Positions 49,130 through 60,289 of a stretch of DNA of 64,000 nucleotides are shown here, in pieces. The stretch lies in assembly GCF_025290835.2 (NCBI RefSeq), contig NZ_JAOCQD020000001.1:496001-560000 (forward strand). Reading direction: 5' to 3'. A model generated the notes under the pieces. The model worked only from the letters and a program-made list of their open reading frames with translations, had not been told where the DNA came from and made no database searches. The first letter of the stretch is position 1. The number at the start of each line of letters is the position of its first letter. The translations under genes were made by a program, and so were the position numbers. Source of the stretch: Aquabacterium sp. OR-4 (GTDB lineage Bacteria > Pseudomonadota > Gammaproteobacteria > Burkholderiales > Burkholderiaceae_C).

Positions 49130-49193
49130 GACCCGCTGACCCGCTGACCCGCTGACCCGCCTACCCGCCTACCCGCCTACCCGCCTACCCGCC
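49130..49193. repeat. 8 bp tandem repeat x8 at the LysR gene 3' end
   Basis: Four GACCCGCT-type units are followed by four TACCCGCC-type units. The TAG stop of the LysR gene (complement of CTA at 49169) lies inside the array. Because 8 is not a multiple of three, a change in copy number within the coding part would alter the C-terminal residues and the stop used. Confidence 0.85.
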
Positions 49194-50128
49194 CGGCGGG
49201 TGGACCGCGTGCCCGCGGGGCCCGGTGCACGCCAGTACCCGGGATCGCCATAGCACTGCTTGAGGTGGTCGATCCACAGCCGCACGCGCAGCGGCAGGTG
49301 CTTGCGTTGCGGCAGCACGGCGTAGATGCCGTTGGGCGGCGAGGCAAAGCGCTCGAGCACGGGCACCAGCGCGCCGCTGGCCAGGTCGGCCTCCACCTCC
49401 CAGGTGCTGCGCCAGGCCAGCCCCAGGCCCTGCAGGCACCAGGCATGCAGCACCTGGCCGTCGCTGCAGTCGAGCCGGCCGTCGGGGCGCAGGTGCTGCA
49501 CCTGGCCGTCCACCGTGAAGGCCCAGCCGCGGGTCTGGCTGGCATCGCTGCTGAGCGTCAGGCACTGGTGGCGGGCCAGTTCGGCCGGTGTGGCGGGCGT
49601 GCCGGCGCGCTGCAGGTAGGCCGGCGCGGCCACGCACAGGCGGCGGTTGTCGGCCAGGCGCATGCTCACCAGGCTGGAGTCGGGCATGTCGCCCACGCGC
49701 ACGGCCAGGTCGAAGCCCTCGTTGACGATGTCGACCACGCGGTCCGACAGGTTCAGCGACAGGCTCACATCGGGGTGCAGAGCCAGAAAGCCCGGCACCA
49801 GCGTGGCCACGTGGCGGCGGCCAAAGCCGGCTGGCGCGGTGATGCGCAGGTGGCCGCTGGCCTTCACGCCGCCGGCGGTGACGCTGGCCTCGGCATTGGC
49901 AATGTCGGCCAGCACGCGCTGGCAATCCTCGAGAAACGCGCTGCCCTCGTGGGTCAGCGTGATGCGCCGCGTGGTGCGCACCAGCAGCTTGACGCCCAGG
50001 CGTTCCTCCAGCGCGTCGATGCGCCGGCCGATCACCGCGGGCGCCACCTCGGCGGCCTGGGCAGCGGCGGTGAGGCTGCCCTTGGTGGCCACCGCCACAA
50101 ACGATTCGATCTGTTTTAAACGATCCAC
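49169..50128 (-). CDS. LysR-family transcriptional regulator
   Basis: A 319-residue regulator: N-terminal winged helix (MDRLKQIESFVAVATKGSLTAAAQAAEVAPAVIGRRIDALEERLG, residues 1-60) and a C-terminal periplasmic-binding-like effector domain (about 90-300). HTH and dimer helix are complete. It is divergent from glcB with a 173 bp AT-richer gap, the classic LysR arrangement, so it may control malate synthase; the effector is unknown. The final ~10 residues (RRAGRRVGG) come from an 8 bp tandem repeat and are not family-conserved. Confidence 0.92.
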   Translation of the reverse strand: MDRLKQIESFVAVATKGSLTAAAQAAEVAPAVIGRRIDALEERLGVKLLVRTTRRITLTHEGSAFLEDCQRVLADIANAEASVTAGGVKASGHLRITAPAGFGRRHVATLVPGFLALHPDVSLSLNLSDRVVDIVNEGFDLAVRVGDMPDSSLVSMRLADNRRLCVAAPAYLQRAGTPATPAELARHQCLTLSSDASQTRGWAFTVDGQVQHLRPDGRLDCSDGQVLHAWCLQGLGLAWRSTWEVEADLASGALVPVLERFASPPNGIYAVLPQRKHLPLRVRLWIDHLKQCYGDPGYWRAPGPAGTRSTRRAGRRVGG

Positions 50129-50301
50129 AGCCGCAGATTACAGACAGATCAGTCATCAATCAACGACGGAACCATGACGGAGATTATGGTTATTCAGGTC
50201 ATCAATCCAAGAACTATCGGCTACTTAATGGTTGCGGGAGTTCGTAATAGAGTGCGGGCCATGAGGGAGCCGTCGCTCCGTCGCTGCCCAGGAGCCGCCC
50301 C
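50129..50301. promoter_or_regulatory. Divergent LysR-glcB control region with a 10 bp direct repeat
   Basis: A markedly AT-richer stretch between the two divergent genes. GTCATCAATC occurs at 50152-50161 and again at 50198-50207, 46 bp apart on the same strand, which could be paired regulator sites. TAATAG (50245-50250) is a candidate -10 for glcB about 50 nt upstream of its ATG. Confidence 0.45.
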
Positions 50302-52506
50302 ATGAGCGCACGCACCCCGATCCATCGCCTGCAGGTGGCCACGCCGCTGGCCCAGTTCATCGACGAGCAGGTGCTGCCCGGCACCGGTGTTGACCGTGCG
50401 GCCTTCTGGGCGGGTTTTGACGCCATCGCCCACGATCTGGCGCCCAAGAACGCCGCGCTGCTGGCCGAACGCGACCGCCTGCAGACCGAGATGGACGCCT
50501 GGCACCGCGCCCACCCCGGCCCGATCAGCGACATGCCGGCCTACCGCGCCCAGCTCGAGCGCATCGGCTACCTGCAGCCGGTGCCGGCCGACTTCACCGT
50601 GAGCACGGCCAACGTGGATGCCGAGCTGGCCACCCAGGCCGGCCCGCAGCTGGTGGTGCCCATCCTCAACGCCCGCTATGCGCTCAACGCCGCCAATGCG
50701 CGCTGGGGCAGCCTGTACGACGCGCTGTACGGCACCGACGCGATCAGCGAAGACGGCGGCGCTGAGCGTGCCGGCGGCTACAACCCGGTGCGCGGCGCCA
50801 AGGTGATCGCCTTCGCCCGCCAGGTGCTCGACGACCACGCCCCGCTGGCCCAGGGCAGCCACGCCCAGGCCACGCGCTACGCGGTGCACGAGGGCGCGCT
50901 GCAGGTCACGCTCGGCGCGGGCCAGGTCACCGGTCTGAAGGACGCGGCGCAGTTCGTCGGCTTCCAGGGCGATGCCGCGGCGCCGGTGTCGGTGCTGCTG
51001 CAGCACCACGGCCTGCACCTGGACATCCGCATCGACCGCAGCACGCCCATCGGCCAGGGCGACGCCGCCGGCGTCAGCGACCTGGTGCTCGAATCGGCAC
51101 TGTCCACCATCCTCGACCTCGAGGACTCGGTGGCCGCGGTGGATGCCGAGGACAAGCTGCTGGGCTACCGCAACTGGCTGGGCATCCTGCGTGGCACGCT
51201 GACCGAAGAAGTGCGCAAGGGCGGCAAGACCTTCACCCGCGGCCTCAATGCCGACCGCGAGTACCACGGCCCGCGTGGCGAGAGCGTGCGCCTGCACGGC
51301 CGCAGCCTGATGTTCGTGCGCAATGTCGGCCACCTGATGAGCAACCCGGCCATCCTGCTGGCCGGCGGCGCCGAGATCCCCGAAGGCATCATGGATGCGG
51401 TGATCACCACCGCCATCGCGCTGCACGATCTGAAGGGCTTGGGGCAAGCGGGCATCCGCAACAGCCGCACGGGCTCGGTCTACATCGTCAAGCCCAAGAT
51501 GCACGGCCCGGCCGAGGTGGCCTTTGCCAGCGAGCTGTTCGGCCGCGTCGAGCAGCTGCTGGGCCTGCCCGACAGCACCGTCAAGCTGGGCATCATGGAC
51601 GAGGAGCGCCGCACCAGCGTCAACCTCAAGGCCTGCATCGCTGCCGCCAGCAGCCGCGTGGCCTTCATCAACACCGGCTTCCTCGACCGCACCGGCGACG
51701 AGATGCACACCGCCATGCTGGCCGGCCCGATGATGCGCAAGGGCGACATCAAGGCCAGCGCCTGGATCGCCGCCTACGAGCGCCGCAACGTGCTGATCGG
51801 CCTGCAGTGCGGCCTGCGCGGCCGCGCCCAGATCGGCAAGGGCATGTGGGCCATGCCCGACCTGATGGCCGAGATGCTGAAAGCAAAGATCGGCCACCCC
51901 AAGGCCGGTGCCAACACCGCCTGGACGCCCAGCCCCACCGCCGCCACGCTGCACGCGCTGCACTACCACCAGGTGAAGGTGTCGGACGTGCAGCAGGCCA
52001 TCGAGGCCAGTGGCGATGCCGGCAACACCGCCATCACCGACCAGCTGCTGAGCGACCTGCTGACCATCCCCGTGGTGGCCCAGGCCCAGGCCAACTGGAG
52101 CGAGGCCGAGAAGCAGCAGGAGATCGACAACAACATCCAGGGCATCCTGGGCTATGTGGTGCGCTGGGTCGACCAGGGCGTGGGCTGCTCCAAGGTGCCC
52201 GACATCAACGACATCGGCCTGATGGAAGACCGTGCCACGCTGCGCATCAGCAGCCAGCACGTGGCCAACTGGCTGCACCACGGCGTGGTGACCGAGGCCC
52301 AGGTGCGCGACAGCTTCGCCCGCATGGCGGCCAAGGTGGACGGTCAGAACGCCGGCGACGCGGCCTACAAGAGCCTGGTGGCCAACCCCGGCGGCGCCGC
52401 TTTCCAGGCCGCGCTCGACCTGGTGTTCAAGGGCAAGGCGCAGCCCAGCGGCTACACCGAGCCGCTGCTGCATGCCTGGCGCCTGAAGGTCAAGGCCGGC
52501 GCCTGA
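50302..52506 (+). CDS. glcB: Malate synthase G
   Basis: A 734-residue enzyme that condenses glyoxylate and acetyl-CoA to malate in the glyoxylate bypass. Isoform G is shown by the length (about 720-730) and by [90 protein letters not shown] and the catalytic [35 protein letters not shown] lies 6 nt before the ATG. Isocitrate lyase is not in the window. The divergent LysR gene is a candidate regulator. Confidence 0.98.
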   Translation: MSARTPIHRLQVATPLAQFIDEQVLPGTGVDRAAFWAGFDAIAHDLAPKNAALLAERDRLQTEMDAWHRAHPGPISDMPAYRAQLERIGYLQPVPADFTVSTANVDAELATQAGPQLVVPILNARYALNAANARWGSLYDALYGTDAISEDGGAERAGGYNPVRGAKVIAFARQVLDDHAPLAQGSHAQATRYAVHEGALQVTLGAGQVTGLKDAAQFVGFQGDAAAPVSVLLQHHGLHLDIRIDRSTPIGQGDAAGVSDLVLESALSTILDLEDSVAAVDAEDKLLGYRNWLGILRGTLTEEVRKGGKTFTRGLNADREYHGPRGESVRLHGRSLMFVRNVGHLMSNPAILLAGGAEIPEGIMDAVITTAIALHDLKGLGQAGIRNSRTGSVYIVKPKMHGPAEVAFASELFGRVEQLLGLPDSTVKLGIMDEERRTSVNLKACIAAASSRVAFINTGFLDRTGDEMHTAMLAGPMMRKGDIKASAWIAAYERRNVLIGLQCGLRGRAQIGKGMWAMPDLMAEMLKAKIGHPKAGANTAWTPSPTAATLHALHYHQVKVSDVQQAIEASGDAGNTAITDQLLSDLLTIPVVAQAQANWSEAEKQQEIDNNIQGILGYVVRWVDQGVGCSKVPDINDIGLMEDRATLRISSQHVANWLHHGVVTEAQVRDSFARMAAKVDGQNAGDAAYKSLVANPGGAAFQAALDLVFKGKAQPSGYTEPLLHAWRLKVKAGA

Positions 52507-52520
52507 GCGTCGGTTGCGGG

Positions 52521-52541
52521 GCAGGCCCGGGCCGGGCCTGC
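52521..52541 (+). terminator. Hairpin after glcB
   Basis: GCAGGCCCG and CGGGCCTGC pair perfectly over a 3 nt loop, 15 nt after the glcB stop. No T-run follows. The rest of the 267 bp gap up to the CheB/CheR gene shows nothing certain. Confidence 0.5.
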
Positions 52542-52773
52542 GGTCGGGGCTGCGCGGGCCAAAGCCCGCCGCCACCGGCCCGATCAGCCGCGTTTTGATC
52601 AAGACCACCCTACAAAGTAAGCCGAACACTCCCCACTTCAGGCGCTGCAGTTGTTGCCGCGGGCCTGCCTAAACTTGCCGCGACCTGCTGATCGACAGCC
52701 GCCCATGCCGGGCCGGCGCATCTGACGCCGAGGTGCCGGCCGTACGATCACCGGTCGGGTTGGGGGACGGCCA

Positions 52774-55768
<2,995 letters not shown>

Positions 55769-55776
<8 letters not shown>

Positions 55777-57184
55777 CACCGTGCCAGGCGCCCTGCCGCG
55801 GCCCGAGCTGCCCGCCGGCGCATCGGCCGCCTTTGCCGGCCCCGGCGCCCGGCGCGGCAGCGGCCTGGGCATCACGCAGGAAAACCTGCTGCTGACCCGC
55901 GCCCTCGATGCCGTGCATGCCGGCGACCTGGAAACCGCGCAGGCGCTGATCGACAACAACGAGCATTCGCCGGTCACGCTGGGCGATGTGTTCCGCCTGT
56001 ACCAGAGCGAGCTCGAGACCCGCGCCCAGCAGCTGGCCGAATCGCAGCTGCGGGTGGAGCGCTCGCTCGACTGGTTTGCGCACCTGTTTCGCGCCTTGCC
56101 GGTGGCCGCGCTGCTGGTCGATGGCCAGGGCCTGATCGTCGACACCAATGCCTGCGCCGTCGACGAGCTGGGCCTGGCGGCGGCGCTGCGCGCGCTGCGC
56201 CTGCCGATGCGGCGCCTGCTGGCCGATCCGACCGACGAGCTGCGCCTGGCCCGCCTGCAGCTGCAGCTGCGCGATGGCGGCAGCGTGGCGCTGGACGATG
56301 TGGCCCTGACCACCCCGGATGGCCGCCCGCGCTGGGCCGATGTGCGCGTGTCGCGCGTGCCGGCGGCCGACGGCGCACCGGGCGGCCAGCTGTTCTTGTA
56401 TGTGCTCAACGACCGCACGGCGCGGGTCGAGGCCCAGCACGCCCGCGACGCGGCCAAGCTGGCCGAGCAGCGGCGCGATGTGGCCGAGGCCGCCAGCCGC
56501 GCCAAGACCGACCTGCTCTCGCGCGTGAGCCATGAGCTGCGCACGCCGTTGAATGCGGTGATCGGCTTCTCGCACCTGATGCTCACCGGCCCGCAGCCGC
56601 TGGACGCCAACGGCCAGCGCCGCCTGCAGCTCATCCAGCAGGCCGGCCAGCACCTGCTGGCCCTGGTGGACGAGGTGCTGCAGATCAATCGCGCCGAGGC
56701 CGGCATGCTGGTGCTCGACGCCAAGCCGGTGCCGCTGCTGCAGCTGGCCCACGATGCCGTGGCCATGCACGAGCCGATGGCCCGCGAGCTGGCGCTGACG
56801 ATGGCGGTCGAGGGCGACCCCGCGCTGCCGGGCGCGCCGGTGGCCCTGGCCGATTCACGCCGCACCTGGGAGGTGCTGGTGAACCTGGTGTCCAACGCGG
56901 TCAAGTACAACCGCCGCGGCGGCTGGGTGCGGATCAGCGCCGGCCAGGACGATCACTCGGTCTGGCTGGCGGTGGCCGATGGCGGACTGGGCATGACGGC
57001 CGAGCAGGCCGAGCACTTGTTCGAGCCCTTCAACCGCCTGGGCGCCGACCGCCTGGGCGTGGCCGGCCATGGCCTGGGCCTGAGCATTGCGCGCGCCCAG
57101 GTGCTGGCCATGAGTGGCGAGCTGAGCGTGGTGTCCACGCAGGGCGAGGGCAGCCGCTTTTTACTGCGCCTGCCGCGGGCCTGA
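55769..57184 (+). CDS. PAS-containing sensor histidine kinase
   Basis: A 471-residue soluble kinase. An N-terminal helical region (ENLLLTRALDAVHAGDLETAQALIDNN) is followed by a PAS fold (about 105-220), HisKA with H-box VSHELRTPLNAVIGFSHLM and an HATPase with NLVSNAVKYN, ADGGLGM and GHGLGLSIA. No receiver is attached and no response-regulator gene adjoins it. Its ATG overlaps the CheB-CheR stop by 8 nt, so the two proteins are coupled and probably act in one pathway. The output is unknown. Confidence 0.92.
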
Positions 57185-57214
57185 CGCCGCCGTGGCCGCC
57201 GTGGCCGCGCCGGC

Positions 57215-57595
57215 TCACATCGGCGTGGGCGTGCCGTTCATGCGGTCGTACTTCAGGAAGAACTGGCGCGCATAGGCCACCAGCTGGTTCTCGCTGGGGT
57301 GATCCACCGGCTCGCAGCCGACGATGTGCTTGGCCAGCGCCGGGCGGTGCTTGTCCACATAGTGCCGAAAGTCGGCCAGCGCGGTGTTCGAGCCGGTCAC
57401 CAGCACCTCCTGGATGCCGGTCAGCGCGGTGCACACATCGGCAAAAAACTCGTGCTCGGTGCGCACGCCGCTGCCGTGGGTGCGGGTGTGGCGGCTGCTG
57501 GACCTGACCTTGTGGGTTTCAACATGATCGGCATCGAACTGCAGCACCTGGGCGGTGTGGTGGTCGAGCCAGACGACGGCGTGGAACAGGGACAT
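57215..57595 (-). CDS. Small protein of the eRF1/Pelota-like 'translational machinery' type
   Basis: A 126-residue protein starting MSLFHAVVWLDHHTAQVLQFDADHVETH, with HEFFADVCTALTGIQEVLVTGSNTALADFRHYVDKH in the middle and a C-terminal HIVGCEPVDHPSENQLVAYARQFF. This pattern is found in proteins annotated as translational machinery protein, which resemble the central domain of eRF1/Pelota. Its function has not been shown, to my knowledge. GGAGAA lies 7 nt before the ATG. It precedes no operon partner, and a DksA-like gene lies 86 bp upstream on the same strand. Confidence 0.6.
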   Translation of the reverse strand: MSLFHAVVWLDHHTAQVLQFDADHVETHKVRSSSRHTRTHGSGVRTEHEFFADVCTALTGIQEVLVTGSNTALADFRHYVDKHRPALAKHIVGCEPVDHPSENQLVAYARQFFLKYDRMNGTPTPM

Positions 57596-57681
57596 GGCGG
57601 TTCTCCGGTGTCGGTGCCTGCCAGGGCGAGGCGCCGGGTTGTCAAAACGGGGCTGGGAGCGCGGGCCGAGCCGGCCCGGCC

Positions 57682-58071
57682 TCACAGCGAGGCGGGGCGC
57701 GGCTGGCCGCGCTCGCGCCGGCTTTCGCAGGCCACGCAGCGCAGGGCCTGCGGCTCGAGCTGCAGGCGGGCCAGCGGGATCGCGGCCTCGCAGTCGGCGC
57801 ACAGGCCGTAGTGGCCGCTGCTCAGCCGCTGCAGGGCGGCGTCGATGGCGGCCAGGCCCAGCACCTCGCGGTCGGCGATGGCCAGGTCAAGCTCGCGGTC
57901 GGCGTCGCGCTGCGGCGCGTCGTCGCCATCCTGCAGCAGCACCTCGCGGGCATGCTCGGCGCGGGTCTGGCCGGCCAGATGCTGGTGGCGCTGGGTTTCC
58001 AGCTGCTCGCGGCGCATGGCCAGCGCCACCTGCAGGGCGGCGCGATCCTGGCTGCTCAGATGCTTGTTCAT
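57682..58071 (-). CDS. DksA/TraR-family zinc-finger protein
   Basis: A 129-residue protein with an N-terminal coiled-coil part (LSSQDRAALQVALAMRREQLETQR, EHAREVLLQDGDDAPQRDADRELDLAIADREVLG) and a C-terminal four-cysteine zinc finger (YGLCADCEAAIPLARLQ, LRCVACESRRE). The D-x-x-D-x-A-type tip of DksA is not clear, so a TraR/YbiI-like role at RNA polymerase is more likely than being DksA itself. AAGGAGAG lies 5 nt before the ATG at 58071. It may be cotranscribed with the small gene downstream. Confidence 0.87.
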   Translation of the reverse strand: MNKHLSSQDRAALQVALAMRREQLETQRHQHLAGQTRAEHAREVLLQDGDDAPQRDADRELDLAIADREVLGLAAIDAALQRLSSGHYGLCADCEAAIPLARLQLEPQALRCVACESRRERGQPRPASL

Positions 58072-58148
58072 GGCGTCTCTCCTTGAACCCACTGTGGCAC
58101 CGGGCCGGGGCCCGCAGGTTGATGCCAGTCAAGCCGGATCGGCCTGCC

Positions 58149-58154
58149 TACAAT
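58149..58154 (+). promoter_or_regulatory. -10-like hexamer TACAAT upstream of the flavoprotein gene
   Basis: TACAAT is a near-consensus -10, 37 nt before the ATG at 58192, in the divergent gap with the DksA-like gene. Confidence 0.45.
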
Positions 58155-58191
58155 CGTCCTTCCCACCGCTTTTGTGCACCGCCTTCCACCC

Positions 58192-59493
58192 ATGAATCAC
58201 GCCCTGTCGACGCTGCCCCCGCACTGCGATGTGCTGGTGGTGGGCGCCGGGCCGGCCGGCAGTGCCTGTGCCCAGTGGCTGGCGCGCCAGGGCCTGGCGG
58301 TGGTGCAGGTGGATCAACAGAGCTTTCCGCGCGACAAGGTCTGCGGCGACGGCCTGATCCCCGATGCCCACCACGCCCTGCAGCGCCTGGGCGTGCACGA
58401 CGAGGTGATGGCCCAGGCCCAGGCGGTGGCGCATGTGGGCTGCATCGGGCCGCGTGGCGGGCGCGTGGATGTGCCGGGCCGCCTGGCGGTGCTGCCGCGG
58501 CGCGAGCTCGACCACATCCTGCAGCGTGCGGCCGTGCGTGCCGGCGCGCACTTCTTTGCGCCCTGGCGCTTCGAGGCGCCCTTGCTCGACGCCGCCGGCG
58601 AGCGCGTGGTCGGCGCCCGCCTCAAGGCCCCGGGTGCGGCCGAGGGGCAGGCGCTGCGCGCACGCTGGGTGGTGCTGGCCACCGGCGCGGCACCCAAGCC
58701 GCTGCAGGCGGCCGGCGTGTGCGAGCGCCACACGCCCAGCGGCATCGCGCTACGCGGCTATGTCAAAAACCAGGCCATGGTCGGGCGCATCCAGGCGCTC
58801 GAGGTGGTGTGGCACAAGCGCCTGCGCAAGGGCTATGGCTGGATCTTTCCGTGCCGCGACGGCGTGTTCAACATCGGCGTGGGCCTGGCCCACAGCCACG
58901 ACCAGGCGGTGGACGGCAAGGGCTCGATGCAGGACGTGAACCTGCGCGAACTGTTCAGCGCCTTCACCGAGGTGCATCCGCATGCCGCGCAGCTGATGGC
59001 CGGCGGCAGCGTGGTGGGCGAACTGAAGGGCGCGCCGCTGCGCTGCTCGCTCGAAGGCGCGCGCTGGAGCCGGCCGGGTCTGCTGGTCACCGGCGAGGCC
59101 GCCGGCAGCACCTATGCCTTCACCGGCGAAGGCATCGGCAAGGCCATGGAGACCGGCCTGCTGGCCGCCGAGGCGCTGCTGGGCGACCTCGGCATGGCCG
59201 CGGCCCCCGGCAGCCCGCGGGCCGTCCCCGACACCACGCCGGACGCCGCCACCGACGCCGCGGTGCGCCAGGCCTACGAGCAGGGCCTGGCCGCGCTGAA
59301 GCCGCGCTTCGACCTCTATGAACGCGCCAACCGCGTCAACCACCACCCCTGGCTGGCCGACCTGCTGATCTGGCGCGCCAACAAGAGTGCGCGCATCCTG
59401 CGCCGCATGGCCGGCGTGCTCGAGGAAACCGGCAACCCCGGCAACCTGGTCAGCCTGCGCGGCATCGCCAAGCTGTTCATCCCCAGCCTGTGA
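58192..59493 (+). CDS. Geranylgeranyl-reductase-family FAD-dependent oxidoreductase
   Basis: A 433-residue flavoprotein. The N-terminus has the Rossmann dinucleotide motif CDVLVVGAGPAGSACAQWLARQG, followed by DKVCGDGLIPDA (the geranylgeranyl-reductase-family CGDG motif), VVLATGAAP, GYGWIFPCRDGVFNIGVG and GLLVTGEAAGSTYAFTGEGIGKAMETG. Members reduce isoprenoid chains or act as monooxygenase-like hydroxylases; the substrate here cannot be told. The ATG at 58192 was preferred to the GTG at 58174 for position. The gene is followed 37 nt later by a glutamine amidotransferase. Confidence 0.85.
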   Translation: MNHALSTLPPHCDVLVVGAGPAGSACAQWLARQGLAVVQVDQQSFPRDKVCGDGLIPDAHHALQRLGVHDEVMAQAQAVAHVGCIGPRGGRVDVPGRLAVLPRRELDHILQRAAVRAGAHFFAPWRFEAPLLDAAGERVVGARLKAPGAAEGQALRARWVVLATGAAPKPLQAAGVCERHTPSGIALRGYVKNQAMVGRIQALEVVWHKRLRKGYGWIFPCRDGVFNIGVGLAHSHDQAVDGKGSMQDVNLRELFSAFTEVHPHAAQLMAGGSVVGELKGAPLRCSLEGARWSRPGLLVTGEAAGSTYAFTGEGIGKAMETGLLAAEALLGDLGMAAAPGSPRAVPDTTPDAATDAAVRQAYEQGLAALKPRFDLYERANRVNHHPWLADLLIWRANKSARILRRMAGVLEETGNPGNLVSLRGIAKLFIPSL

Positions 59494-59530
59494 ACCCGGC
59501 CGCGGCCTGATCCGCGAGGAGCCTGTTGCG

Positions 59531-60289
59531 ATGTGTCAGCTGATGGGCATGAACGCCAACACGCCCACCGACGTGATGTTCTCGTTTGCCGGCCTGGCCA
59601 CGCGCGCCAGCGAGCACAAGGACGGCTTCGGCATCGCGTTCTTCGAGGACCGCGGCGTGCGCCTGTTCGTCGATCCCGAGAGCGCGCTGCACTCGCCGGT
59701 GGCCGAGCTGGTCAAGCGCTACCCGATCCGCAGCAGCCATGTGCTGGCCCACATCCGCAAGGCCACGCAGGGCCAGGTGATGCTGCAGAACACCCACCCC
59801 TTCGTGCGCGAGCTGTGGGGCCGCTACTGGGTGTTTGCGCACAACGGCGACCTGAAGGATTTCAGGCCACGCCTGCACGGCAGCTTCCGCCCGGTGGGCG
59901 ACACCGACAGCGAGCACGCGTTCTGCTGGCTGATGCAGGAGCTGGCCAAGGCCCATGCCAGCGTGCCCACGGTGGATGAGCTCACGCACACGCTGGCCGA
60001 GCTGCTGCCGCAGCCCGCGCGCCACGGCACCTTCAACTGCCTGCTGGGCAACGGCCAGGCGCTGTGGGCGCACTGCAGCACCCAGCTGCACTGGCTGGAG
60101 CGCAAGCATCCCTTCGGCGCCGCCCACCTGGCCGACGAGGATCTGACGGTGGACTTCGCGCCGCACACCCGGCCCGGCGACCGCGTGGCCATCGTCGCCA
60201 CCCAGCCACTGACCCGCGGCGAGGACTGGGCGGCGTTTGCGCCGGGCGAGCTACGCGTGTTTGTCGACGGCCAGGCCAGCCGGCGCTGA
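59531..60289 (+). CDS. Class II glutamine amidotransferase (YafJ-like)
   Basis: A 252-residue Ntn-hydrolase. Cys2 (MCQLMGMN) would be the nucleophile after Met removal. It also has RASEHKDGFGIAFFED, HIRKATQG and the glutamine-site FAHNGDLKDF. No synthase domain is attached, as in YafJ/EgtC-like proteins, so ammonia release or gamma-glutamyl hydrolysis on an unknown substrate is expected. The start follows a GAGGAG box about 10 nt upstream. Its 3' end overlaps the convergent VanZ/ligase gene by 39 nt. Confidence 0.9.
   Translation: MCQLMGMNANTPTDVMFSFAGLATRASEHKDGFGIAFFEDRGVRLFVDPESALHSPVAELVKRYPIRSSHVLAHIRKATQGQVMLQNTHPFVRELWGRYWVFAHNGDLKDFRPRLHGSFRPVGDTDSEHAFCWLMQELAKAHASVPTVDELTHTLAELLPQPARHGTFNCLLGNGQALWAHCSTQLHWLERKHPFGAAHLADEDLTVDFAPHTRPGDRVAIVATQPLTRGEDWAAFAPGELRVFVDGQASRR

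Noticed and set aside
49130..49193. CRISPR-like array
   Set aside because: Units are only 8 bp and contiguous with no spacers, so this is a simple tandem repeat.
52669..52700. Sigma-28 flagellar promoter before the CheB-CheR gene
   Set aside because: TAAA is followed at the right spacing by TGATCGAC, which matches GCCGATAA too poorly, and no flagellar genes are near.
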